From Tritrichomonas musculus (lineage: Eukaryota; Parabasalia; Tritrichomonadida; Tritrichomonadidae), in NCBI GenBank assembly GCA_039105265.1, contig JAPFFF010000044.1, positions 310,001 through 374,000 of the forward strand: 64,000 bases of DNA, read 5' to 3'. Positions 48,670-57,030 of the stretch are shown here, piece by piece. Within the stretch, counting starts at the first letter, position 1. Each line of letters begins with the position of its first letter. A program made the translations under genes and the position numbers. Below the pieces are notes generated by a model that did not search any database, was not told where the DNA came from, and was given only the letters and a program-made list of their open reading frames with translations.

Positions 48670-49674
48670 ATGAGTGATAGTGATGACTTCAATTATGATC
48701 CAAATGATGACTCATATCCCAAGACCTCACATCCCAAGAAGCATGGCTCATCCAGTTGCAACCTACCCCAGAATAAAACTGTACTGAGTCTAAATAAGGG
48801 AGAGATTGTTCAACTGCCTGGATTCAAGAGTTTATATAATTATTTATTGATCGAACTCAAGGATTTCGTTCGGGCGAGAGTTCATCAATATACCAAAAAG
48901 AAACGTGGTTACAAAGTTAAGGAATATGTCGAAAAATATCGAAGTAATCCACAACCATATATACCACCTCATCCCACTAAACGTAAGATGATAGCTCCAC
49001 CCAAATCCAATATTAAGGCTATTGAATATACATCTAATGATTCATCCGCACCAACTGCAAATTATATGTCTAAGAAGCAACGTAAGGCTGCTATCATCGC
49101 GGCTGCACGTGCTCAAAGAAGACAACTCATCACGGATCAGGGATTGCAGGAAGCATATGAACGTATCAAAGATAAAGCTAGACGAGCTCGTAGGGCAGTT
49201 GAACGAAAGCAACGCAAGAAGGATAATAAAGCTAAGTGTGCTGCTATAAAGCAAGCTAACTGGGAGAAGGAGCATAAGGAGAAGGAAATCAATAGGCTAT
49301 TGAAGGAGGCTGAATCATATGATCCATACAAGCCACCTGCAAATTATATGTCTAAGAAGCAGCGTAAGGCTGCACTGATAGCAGCTGCTCAAAGTTCTAA
49401 AGCTGCAGCTAGAAAGCAACGTAGAAAGGAGAATAAAGATAAGCGTGTTGCTATAAAACAAGCTAACTGGGAGAAGCATGTTGCTGAAAAGGAGGAAGCT
49501 ATCGCTAGGGAAGCCTTGATTCGTGAATCGAATGCACGTTCAAAAATATTTAAAGATATAAAGAATAATGGTAAGCTTGCACAATCTGCTAAACAAATCG
49601 CAAGGACTAAGCGAAACCTCGAATTGATACATGGCAAACCTGTTAGAATTATCAGTATTGAGGAGAACAAATAA
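48670..49674 (+). CDS. Basic coiled-coil protein with internal repeats (Polinton A)
   Basis: 334 aa. The LNKGEIVQLPGFKSLYNYLLIELKDFVRARV block near residues 40-75 matches the N-terminus of the interrupted gene at 4249. Two copies of a ~90-residue unit beginning ANYMSKKQRKAA(I/L)IAAA and containing RKQR(K/R)K(D/E)NK(A/D)K..AIKQANWEK make up the rest. Strongly basic and helical: probably binds nucleic acid, for example as a core protein. The two paralogues within one Polinton suggest an old duplication. Confidence 0.5.
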   Translation: MSDSDDFNYDPNDDSYPKTSHPKKHGSSSCNLPQNKTVLSLNKGEIVQLPGFKSLYNYLLIELKDFVRARVHQYTKKKRGYKVKEYVEKYRSNPQPYIPPHPTKRKMIAPPKSNIKAIEYTSNDSSAPTANYMSKKQRKAAIIAAARAQRRQLITDQGLQEAYERIKDKARRARRAVERKQRKKDNKAKCAAIKQANWEKEHKEKEINRLLKEAESYDPYKPPANYMSKKQRKAALIAAAQSSKAAARKQRRKENKDKRVAIKQANWEKHVAEKEEAIAREALIRESNARSKIFKDIKNNGKLAQSAKQIARTKRNLELIHGKPVRIISIEENK

Positions 49675-49692
49675 TATGTACCGCAAAAATAT

Positions 49693-50322
49693 TTAATTCA
49701 AGTTATAAATTTTCTTGAATTTATTTACGTATACATTGACAGTTTTATTTTTTGTATCCTTCATGCTAACAAATAGAACACCTGATTTATTCTCTTTGAT
49801 AGATAATATTCTGTAGCGAACTCCATTGAAATAGTAAAACTTATTATCGAAATAATAATAGTTTTCAAATAAGTGGTCACCGTATTTATTCACAACAATT
49901 GCATCTTCATCTATATCGTCAACATACTCGTATACGATACCTCTCGTTGAACTCCTATTATTATTATTATCTTGAGTCGAAACCCATCGTAAACATTTTA
50001 CATGATAATATGTCCTATCTTGCTCTATATGGTCGACGATAGTTTTGTTTACAGGGTCATCGTTATATATGAATTGTAGTGCAACAAGTCTATGCTTTTG
50101 TTGACAGCTACCGTTGATAGATACTTGGATGTATCCGCTAGTTTTATTTTTGAATTCAGTAACAATTCTTCCTGTCGATATCTTACGAATTGGATAAGGG
50201 TAGCAGTTCCATATCTCATACTCGTTTTCATAATTCTTGAGGGGGAACCATTCAGCATCTTCAGCCTTTTCAACTGTGGGACATACATCATCACCGTGTC
50301 CATCAGTATTGCAACCAACATC
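49693..50322 (-). pseudogene. HNH homing-type endonuclease gene (Polinton A), interrupted by Polinton D
   Basis: NUMOD4-like WFPLKNYENEYEIWNCYPYPIRKISTG, then HRLVALQFIYNDDPVNKTIVDHIEQDRTYYHVKCLRWVSTQDNNNN as the HNH_3-type core, and the family tail (DDIDEDAIVVNKYGDHLFENYYYFDNKFYY). On the strand opposite to the rest of A. The open frame continues to 50424, but upstream of 50322 it reads through the terminus of D, which inserted here, so that part is not native. Confidence 0.75.
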
Positions 50323-50420
50323 AGTAGTTAACGGTAGGCCATGCCTTGCACAGCCTACCCTCTTCGCTCCGCTCGAGACTACTCCAAGGGCTCCCGCCCC
50401 TGGACCCCTTTCAAAAAGTT
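50323..50420. repeat. GC-rich terminal region and hairpin of Polinton D
   Basis: AGTAGTTAACG, then GTAGGC (50334-50339), a 13-nt loop and GCCTAC (50353-50358). The following ~60 bp are strikingly GC-rich for this window. The matching right terminus is outside. Confidence 0.75.
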
Positions 50421-50486
50421 CCATTCAGAAAAAGTTCCTCATTCAAAAAGCCAGATATTCAAAAAGTTCTCTATTCAAAAAGTAGT
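50415..50486. repeat. Subterminal ATTCAAAAAGT repeats of Polinton D
   Basis: Five spaced copies of a TTCAAAAAGTTC-like word between 50417 and 50482, some with one mismatch, about 12-19 bp apart. Such iterons near a terminus could bind an initiator or the integrase. Confidence 0.65.
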
Positions 50487-50948
50487 ATATAAAATGGCGT
50501 GATTTTTTAACGTCCCGTGTAAAAAATCCCTCCATTTGGCTAACGCCAAAAGTCAGCTAAGCTGCCATTAATTTTTTCCCGCTATTAAATGGACACCCCT
50601 TCTGATTTAAAAATTATGACACAGTATAAAAAGTTCACTTTAAGAAACCCCTACTATACATCACGTGAGACATAACAAATATACGACTCACAAAAAAATG
50701 TCAGGACATGTGATTCACATGGATATGTCATCATTGAAGTACTAGATGAAAGGAATACATTTAGTGGATTCAGATATGCTAAATTTAGGCGTGCAGCAGT
50801 TTTGAAATACAATAATGATTATGATAGGAAAAGAGAAAGAGATGCACCAAGATATAGATGTTTTGATGAGCACCACCAAATTATGGAATAAAAAATCCCT
50901 CCACAAGCAAAGCTTGTGATGAGCACCACCAAATTATGGAATAAAAAA
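50487..50948. other. Leader of Polinton D with a coding remnant and small hairpins
   Basis: Contains hairpins TTTGGC-TAAC-GCCAAA (50535-50550) and CACAAGC-AAA-GCTTGTG (50902-50918). A plus-strand open stretch without a proper start (about 50704-50891: CDSHGYVIIEVLDERNTFSG...) looks like the end of an unknown gene. Its last ~30 bp (ATGAGCACCACCAAATTATGG and flanks, 50862-50892) are duplicated at 50917-50947, directly before the penton-like start. Confidence 0.5.
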
Positions 50949-52283
50949 ATGTTTTCCACGATTGAAATGTACCCGACGCTAAATCCAGCTGAAGAGCAAA
51001 CACCGATTGCCATTGAATATGCCTACTTTTTAGAAGATGGAGAACAAGACCCTAGCAAACCAAACAGATATTACTTTAATTTCCCGCAAGAATGGTGTAC
51101 ATCAAATAGAGGGGAATCAATTATTGGGGTGAGAAATATTTTTATGTTAGCCAGAAGTAGAAAGATAGAATTTACTCTTGGAGTAAGAAAATATAGACGA
51201 GACGAATATGATAAACTCAAGCATGATAATCCCCTATTTTCATATGAACAATTATGGAAGTATCTTGAAGATGACCATAAGAGTGAAGTATTTATCAGTA
51301 TAAACTCGTGGTTGAATCGTGAAAATGATTTTAGTGAGGTGTGGAATGATATACAATCTGCTATTGAAGCCAAATTTGTTGAGTTTAATATTGAAGCAGA
51401 TAAAATCAATAAAGACCACAATTTCAATTTAGATAACCAAGAACTAAAATTAAGCACCAAATATTCTAATTTAATTACAGAATATCAAAATTTGCAAAAA
51501 GAAATAGAAGACCTCACAAATAAAATATTTAATGAGAAAGATGACACAGTTAAAGCTGAGCTACAAAAAGAATTAGATAAAAAGAATGATGAAGATAAAA
51601 TAAATATAGCCACAAGATATAATGTTCAAAAAGAAATGGAAAAAATTAGAGAAGAAATCAAATTAAATGAATTGAAGCCCACATTCCATGAAGAAAAAAC
51701 TGGCTTAAGACGAAGGGATGTTCAAACAGATGGATTCTACAATTATGAAAATAATATGTTCTATGAAATCTTTTATTCACCAACTAATGGTGAACAAGTC
51801 AAAGATAGTAAATATAAAAACTATTATGTGGACCTATCAATTAGCTTTAGAGTTAGACCACCAGATAATAAATTGCCATATCGACGATTTGATTTTGATG
51901 ATGTTTATAATATTGGTTATGAGCCATTCAATAACCATCCAGAGGATTTCATGGATTTAAGCAAACCAGTCATAGATAAAGATGGAAATATCATTAGGTA
52001 TGAAGGCAAGTGGATGAGAGAGCTAAGATTCAAAAATGTATGGGATAGGCATTCTTGTGCTGTATATTCATCAATAGCAGAACAATCAAATAAATATTAT
52101 TTAGGTAATAGTCAGATATATTTCAACCCTATCAAATACTTTAAGCTGAACTCAACAGACCAAAGATTTTGGATTGATTTTTATTCTGGTAGACATAATA
52201 ACATCCCAATTCTGATTCCAAATAACGAATCATTTAAAATTGAAATGATATTCTTACCATACAAGAAGATGCTTTACATTTAA
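50949..52283 (+). CDS. Penton-like minor capsid candidate (Polinton D)
   Basis: 444 aa from ATG 50949 (MFSTIEMYPTLNPAEEQTP); an upstream in-frame ATG lies in the duplicated leader and is unlikely. Landmarks as in C: PIAIEYAYFLEDGEQD, FNFPQEWCTSNRGESIIGV, a coiled coil around residues 160-240, YEGKWMRELRFKNVWDRHSCAVYSSIAEQS and FWIDFYSGRHNNIPILIPNNESFKIEM. Confidence 0.52.
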   Translation: MFSTIEMYPTLNPAEEQTPIAIEYAYFLEDGEQDPSKPNRYYFNFPQEWCTSNRGESIIGVRNIFMLARSRKIEFTLGVRKYRRDEYDKLKHDNPLFSYEQLWKYLEDDHKSEVFISINSWLNRENDFSEVWNDIQSAIEAKFVEFNIEADKINKDHNFNLDNQELKLSTKYSNLITEYQNLQKEIEDLTNKIFNEKDDTVKAELQKELDKKNDEDKINIATRYNVQKEMEKIREEIKLNELKPTFHEEKTGLRRRDVQTDGFYNYENNMFYEIFYSPTNGEQVKDSKYKNYYVDLSISFRVRPPDNKLPYRRFDFDDVYNIGYEPFNNHPEDFMDLSKPVIDKDGNIIRYEGKWMRELRFKNVWDRHSCAVYSSIAEQSNKYYLGNSQIYFNPIKYFKLNSTDQRFWIDFYSGRHNNIPILIPNNESFKIEMIFLPYKKMLYI

Positions 52284-52302
52284 AATTTTATCGCCATCAT
52301 AA

Positions 52303-52848
52303 ATGACAACTGATTTTGTCCCTCTACTTAATTTTGAAGATGAGTATGAAATAATGGTAGAATACCCCAATGTTATCAGAAAGAAAAGCAATCAACAAAT
52401 TGTAAATGAAAGGATTGATGCATATGGATATGTTGTTGTTTCTCTACATTCTTATCCATACAAAAAGCACAGATTGATAGCTTTACAATTTATTCCTAAC
52501 CCAAACAACTTACCACAGGTTGACCATAAAAATCATAATAAAACAGATAATAGAATTGATAATTTGAGGTGGTGTGATAATTCAGTAAACAATAAGAATA
52601 GATTAAGTTATAATGGAGTTGAAGCACAATATGTTGATGAATTACCAGAGAATGCTGAAGTAATTGATGAATATAATGGATGGGAGTTTGAGGATTATTA
52701 TATTGACCATGACTTAAATATTTATTATGATACGGGTGCAAATTATAGAATATTGTACAAAGTAAAAGGCAAATATGTTAGTATGAGGGATATTAATAAT
52801 AAAAAAAGATGCTTGAATGTTAAAAAGCTATCCAGGCAATTTTTATAA
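52303..52848 (+). CDS. HNH homing-type endonuclease 1 (Polinton D)
   Basis: 181 aa. NUMOD4-like start (FVPLLNFEDEYEIMVEYPNVIRKKSNQQIV), HRLIALQFIPNPNNLPQVDHKNHNKTDNRIDNLRWCDNSVNNKNR as the HNH_3-type core with DH, NH and N-LRW spacing, and the family tail. Inserted between penton-like gene and integrase, a slot occupied by nothing in A and C. TCATAAATG start; 8 bp before the integrase. Confidence 0.82.
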   Translation: MTTDFVPLLNFEDEYEIMVEYPNVIRKKSNQQIVNERIDAYGYVVVSLHSYPYKKHRLIALQFIPNPNNLPQVDHKNHNKTDNRIDNLRWCDNSVNNKNRLSYNGVEAQYVDELPENAEVIDEYNGWEFEDYYIDHDLNIYYDTGANYRILYKVKGKYVSMRDINNKKRCLNVKKLSRQFL

Positions 52849-52856
52849 ATCATCAA

Positions 52857-53939
52857 ATGAACAAAAAACATAAAACTATTGAAGAGCTCCACCATTTTTT
52901 TCCGTGGAAGACACCATCTAAATTTGTCCCTCTTGCAAAACGCTATGGATTCACAGAAGAGGCAGCATTAAATTATTTAAAGAAAGTGGTGCATGATGTT
53001 AAAGTACCAAAGGCAAAATTTATGAACATCTATTCGAAGCATTCAGGTGGATACCAAATGGACACTTTCTTAAATGACAAGACAAAAGATGGATTAAATT
53101 ACCTGATGCTAATTAATATTAACACGAGAAAAGCATACTGTTATCCAATGAAGGGGAAGGGTGCAAAAGAAGTAGCAAAGGCTCTTAACAAATTTTTTGA
53201 AGAAGAACCAGATGTCTATTCTATAACATCAGACCAAGATGCAGCTTATTTGTCCAACGATGTATTGCAACTGATGAAAACACATGACATAATATACAAT
53301 ACAACAGAAGACAATAACCATAATGTGCTAGGCATTATAAATAGATTCATGAGAACAATAAGAGATTTAGTTGGTGAGAATAGATATATTGGAGAACAAG
53401 AGATGAATGGTTTAATAGATTCATACAACAATTCTCCCCACAGGTCACTAGACTATAAAATACCAAATGAAATGACAGAAAAAGATGAAAAAGAATATGT
53501 AAAAACCAAATCACAAAACAATCCCTATGATTTCAAACCAAATGATAGAGTTAGAATTATTCAAGCTAAGGAGCCATTTTCGAAGCGCAGAAATAGAGTC
53601 AGTAAAGAAGCATACATAGTTGATTCCAAGGCTGGCAACCAATTTATAGTTAAGTCTAAAGATGAATCAATAGATAAATTACCTGGATACAGACTAATAA
53701 AAACACAAAATAAAAATATAGCGCAAACACTGAAGGGAGGCAAGAGAGGAATTGTGGAAAAAATTCTTTCTTATGATGCAGCTAAGAATAAATATAAAAT
53801 AAAATATAGCGAGGGAACAGAAGATATAATTCCAGCTAAATATTTACGAGAGGGAGCACCAACTAAATTATCTAATCTTGAGATGGATTACTGGTCAAAA
53901 CAAAAAAATATCCCTGAAAAAATTCGCCTGTGGATATAA
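52857..53939 (+). CDS. INT: Polinton integrase (rve type), D
   Basis: 360 aa. FFPWKTPSKFVPLAKRYGF, YQMDTFLND, SDQDAAYLS, HNVLGIINRFMRTIRDL, YNNSPHRSLD and the chromo/SH3-like tail RGIVEKILSYDAAKNKYKIKYSEG. Closest to the C copy. TCATCAAATG precedes the start. Confidence 0.9.
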   Translation: MNKKHKTIEELHHFFPWKTPSKFVPLAKRYGFTEEAALNYLKKVVHDVKVPKAKFMNIYSKHSGGYQMDTFLNDKTKDGLNYLMLININTRKAYCYPMKGKGAKEVAKALNKFFEEEPDVYSITSDQDAAYLSNDVLQLMKTHDIIYNTTEDNNHNVLGIINRFMRTIRDLVGENRYIGEQEMNGLIDSYNNSPHRSLDYKIPNEMTEKDEKEYVKTKSQNNPYDFKPNDRVRIIQAKEPFSKRRNRVSKEAYIVDSKAGNQFIVKSKDESIDKLPGYRLIKTQNKNIAQTLKGGKRGIVEKILSYDAAKNKYKIKYSEGTEDIIPAKYLREGAPTKLSNLEMDYWSKQKNIPEKIRLWI

Positions 53940-53970
53940 TTTTATTTTTATATTTTTTATCTCTACAGAA

Positions 53971-54585
53971 ATGTCAACTGAGCAAACCATAGAATTTGTT
54001 CCACTTCTTGGCTTTGAAGACAGTTATGAAATTTTGAATAAATATCCATTTACAATCAGAAGAAAACAAGATAATAAAATTGTATATGAATGGATTGAAA
54101 ATAATGGTTATTGTAGATTACACTTAATTATCAATGGGCAACAGAAGAAATTTCAAAAACATGTATTAATAGCAAATCAATTTATTCCTAATGATGACCC
54201 AGAGCATAAAAAATATGTTGACCATAGAAATCATATACGAGATGATAATAGATTAGAAAATTTAAGATGGTGTAGTCAACAAAATAATTGTTTCAATAAA
54301 TCTATGCATATGGGCATACATTATCAGTTTGTTGATGAAATACCAGATGATGCTATACAAATTAATGAATATGGCAACCATAAATTTGATGAAGGGAAAT
54401 ATTACTACTACTTCAATGAAGATACAAATGAAGATATATTTTATGGTAAAATAACTGAGGACATATATAAAATATTACATATTAATAAATATAAAGGAGG
54501 CATAGAATTTGTTGTATTTAAAGATGTAAACAATAAACCTGTTAACATTTATGTCAATAAATTTAAACAATTATATGATTTATAA
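53971..54585 (+). CDS. HNH homing-type endonuclease 2 (Polinton D)
   Basis: 204 aa from ATG 53971 (MSTEQTIEFVPLLGFEDSYEIL); the upstream in-frame codons overlap the end of the integrase gene and are not native. HVLIANQFIPNDDPEHKKYVDHRNHIRDDNRLENLRWCSQQNN is the HNH core. A second HNH gene in the same element, on the other side of the integrase. Confidence 0.82.
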   Translation: MSTEQTIEFVPLLGFEDSYEILNKYPFTIRRKQDNKIVYEWIENNGYCRLHLIINGQQKKFQKHVLIANQFIPNDDPEHKKYVDHRNHIRDDNRLENLRWCSQQNNCFNKSMHMGIHYQFVDEIPDDAIQINEYGNHKFDEGKYYYYFNEDTNEDIFYGKITEDIYKILHINKYKGGIEFVVFKDVNNKPVNIYVNKFKQLYDL

Positions 54586-54645
54586 ATCTAATATTTATTT
54601 TTTTATCAATGGCTCGATTGAGGAAATGGATTTAACCACAAATAA

Positions 54646-55503
54646 ATGTCTAAACAAATAATGAAAGAAGTGGAATCACTAATCCAAAAGACAATGAAGA
54701 AAAACCAAAAAGAAATAGAAGCTGCACTTATGAAACCATTACACCCTTCATATCCATTTAGCACTAATGGTATCTATTTTCTTATAGGCAAACCAGGTGC
54801 AGGAAAGAGTTATTGGATATGGAAACACATTTTAATCACAGAGAGATTATTTAAGCATCCATACTACCAAAAAATTATCTTCTGTTCAACAAGCGGCAAG
54901 ATGGACAAAACTGCAGAAGCGATGAGTAAAAATGTAAAGACACCAATTGTATATCTTAACGAAGCAGAATTAATGGATTATTTAAAGAAGCATCTAAAGA
55001 GAAAGATAAAATATTATGCAATGGTAAAGCATGTTCCATCAAGAATGAAAGAAACAAATGAAGAAATGCAGAGACTAATAAATAAGCACTCTCTTCAAGA
55101 AATAGATGATAGAATTGTATATATAGCAAACAAGCTGGTGAAATATCAAACTTCATCATATCCATACAACACACTAATAATATTAGATGACTGCGCAGGA
55201 AGTGATTTATTAACACATAACAATACTGAATTCTTAAGACTACTGACCAAAACGAGACACTATAATATTACTTGTATTATGGCTATTCAAACAATTCGAT
55301 TCGTCCACATAAACGCAAAGAGATTGGCTACAGATTTGATATGTTATAGTGGATATTCAGAAGAAGATTTTACATCTTTGCTTCAACAAACGAATAACAA
55401 TCTAAATATCAAAAAGACAGTAAAAGAATATTTGCAGCATAGAGAACCTCACGATAAATTTATTTGCAATATAACGGCCAACAAATATTACTTTGAAAGC
55501 TAG
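54646..55503 (+). CDS. ATP: A32/FtsK-type DNA packaging ATPase (Polinton D)
   Basis: 285 aa, almost the same as the C copy. Walker A GKPGAGKS, Walker B TLIILDD. Open frame; 15 bp before the next gene. Confidence 0.93.
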   Translation: MSKQIMKEVESLIQKTMKKNQKEIEAALMKPLHPSYPFSTNGIYFLIGKPGAGKSYWIWKHILITERLFKHPYYQKIIFCSTSGKMDKTAEAMSKNVKTPIVYLNEAELMDYLKKHLKRKIKYYAMVKHVPSRMKETNEEMQRLINKHSLQEIDDRIVYIANKLVKYQTSSYPYNTLIILDDCAGSDLLTHNNTEFLRLLTKTRHYNITCIMAIQTIRFVHINAKRLATDLICYSGYSEEDFTSLLQQTNNNLNIKKTVKEYLQHREPHDKFICNITANKYYFES

Positions 55504-55518
55504 CTTTATTGGTTTTAA

Positions 55519-56274
55519 ATGACTATGCCAACAGTTGAAGATACAGATAAAATTGAACAACCAACACCTGAGCCAACACCACTTGCAAAGCAAGGGTCTG
55601 CTACGCAGCCAAAATCAGAAGGAATTTCTGGACAAACCGGTCCCATGCCTCTCCAAAAATCTGAAGGAATATCTGGGAAAGTTGCACCAAATACCACAAA
55701 TTCACAAGGATTAATTGGTAAATTTAGAAATTGGTACACAAATAGAAAAACACAAATTATAAATAAAGCAAATGATATAATAAATAAAGGCATTAATACT
55801 GTAAAAGAGAAGTATAACGATGTAAAAAATTCAATAAATGAGGGATATAAGAAAGGGAAAGAGAAAGTAAATCAGGCTATAGAATGGGCTGATAAACATA
55901 GGGAAGGATTAGCAAAAACAGCAGGATATGGACTTAAAGTATTTGGACAATTAATTGGAATAGATAGATTAAAAAATGCAGGGGATACATTAATTGAAGC
56001 TGGAAATGATATATCAAATAAGAGTGATAAAGATAATTATTTAAAATATTTATTGGAAAAACAGGGACAATTTTTTGGAAACAAATACATTACTGAATCA
56101 AATTTCCCACGCATTCATTATTCAAGAAAACCAGCTGCATATAAAATATATCAAAATAGAAATAAATATATTGATGAAGAGGAAGCCAAAATAGCAAGAT
56201 TGAAAAAGCAAATACAATACAATCAGAATAATACCACTAAAAGTACAAAAAGAAGAAAGAAAGCAAAGAAGTAA
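55519..56274 (+). CDS. Glycine-rich basic virion protein (Polinton D)
   Basis: 251 aa. Low-complexity start with repeated KSEGISG, then GLIGKFRNWYTNRK, helical lysine-rich middle, AKTAGYGLKVFGQLIGIDRLKNAGDTL and the FPRIHYSRKPAAYKIYQNRNKYIDEEEAKIARLKKQIQY tail shared with the C proteins. A GC-rich piece with small hairpins (55582-55608) encodes LAKQGSATQP near residue 24. Confidence 0.52.
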   Translation: MTMPTVEDTDKIEQPTPEPTPLAKQGSATQPKSEGISGQTGPMPLQKSEGISGKVAPNTTNSQGLIGKFRNWYTNRKTQIINKANDIINKGINTVKEKYNDVKNSINEGYKKGKEKVNQAIEWADKHREGLAKTAGYGLKVFGQLIGIDRLKNAGDTLIEAGNDISNKSDKDNYLKYLLEKQGQFFGNKYITESNFPRIHYSRKPAAYKIYQNRNKYIDEEEAKIARLKKQIQYNQNNTTKSTKRRKKAKK

Positions 56275-56336
56275 AAATTCCCAAAAACTCATAAATACTC
56301 AATAAAAATCATTTTTATGAGTTTTATATTATTTAA

Positions 56337-56987
56337 ATGTCTAAGCATTTGACAGGTTCGAAAAGATTACAAGTGATACAAAATTGGTTAAATGGTAGAG
56401 ATGACCCTGACTGGGATGTGCTTCCCACCAAAAAAGAGAATAAATATATTGTGAAAAGAAGAGCTGAACCATTAACAAAGCCAGCTAATGAACCAATATC
56501 CAAGCCATCCCCAGCTGAGCCAACTCCTGAGCCACAAGAAGAAGAACCAACAGTAGAGCGGTCAGATGAATCACCAGTTGTTGTTCAGCCAACAAAACCT
56601 CTCCCTAAAAAAATCACTAGAACAAAATCACAAGCGCAATCTCCACAAATTTATTCGCGCAGTGAAGTTGGCTTTGCCAACGAAGCTGCGAGCACTCGCT
56701 GCCTCCGACAAGCGGAGGATCCAACAATAAATATCGAGATATTAAATCAATTAAAGCTATTGGGAGAAGAATTCAAAAATGAAAGGGCTAAGAAAGAACA
56801 AAAAAAGATGATTAAAGAAGTGGTGCAAAAACAAATGAGAAAGCCATATTATCAGTATACCCAGCCACAATATATCCAGGAGCCCAATGAAATAGAAGAA
56901 CCAGATGAGCCTGCTCCTCCCCCACCTCAAATTCAGCCTCAGTCTATTCGTGGAAGGCGTAATAATATTTTCTCTGATATTTGTTGA
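56337..56987 (+). CDS. Conserved WLNGRDD-family protein (Polinton D)
   Basis: 216 aa. GSKRLQVIQNWLNGRDDPDWDVLPTKKENKYIVKRRAEPL, proline/glutamate linker, DPTINIEILNQLKLLGEEFKNERAKKEQKK, and RGRRNNIFSDI. About 21 extra residues just before DPTIN (SRSEVGFANEAASTRCLRQAE) are coded by a GC-rich run of three hairpins and are absent from A and C. Confidence 0.62.
   Translation: MSKHLTGSKRLQVIQNWLNGRDDPDWDVLPTKKENKYIVKRRAEPLTKPANEPISKPSPAEPTPEPQEEEPTVERSDESPVVVQPTKPLPKKITRTKSQAQSPQIYSRSEVGFANEAASTRCLRQAEDPTINIEILNQLKLLGEEFKNERAKKEQKKMIKEVVQKQMRKPYYQYTQPQYIQEPNEIEEPDEPAPPPPQIQPQSIRGRRNNIFSDIC
56658..56720. repeat. GC-rich triple-hairpin insert in a coding region (D)
   Basis: GTTGGC-TTT-GCCAAC (56667-56681), GCGAG-CA-CTCGC (56688-56699) and CCTCCG-ACAAG-CGGAGG (56702-56718) follow one another in an otherwise AT-rich gene, in frame. 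Confidence 0.8.
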
Positions 56988-57030
56988 AATTTTTGATTTG
57001 CTTTTATTATTTTTTTTCCATGAAAACACT

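Larger units (their letters stand above)
46344..50322 (+). mobile_element. Polinton/Maverick A, right part
   Basis: Resumes inside the 468-bp repeat and runs to the insertion of Polinton D. It contains the INANVSLE gene, a 152-aa protein, the bZIP-like protein, a 334-aa basic coiled-coil protein and an HNH gene on the other strand. It is broken (about two breaks in this part). Confidence 0.75.

Noticed and set aside
50322-50424. N-terminal extension of the A HNH gene (FERGPGAGALGVVSSGAK)
   Set aside because: This part is translation of the GC-rich terminus of Polinton D and does not belong to the gene.
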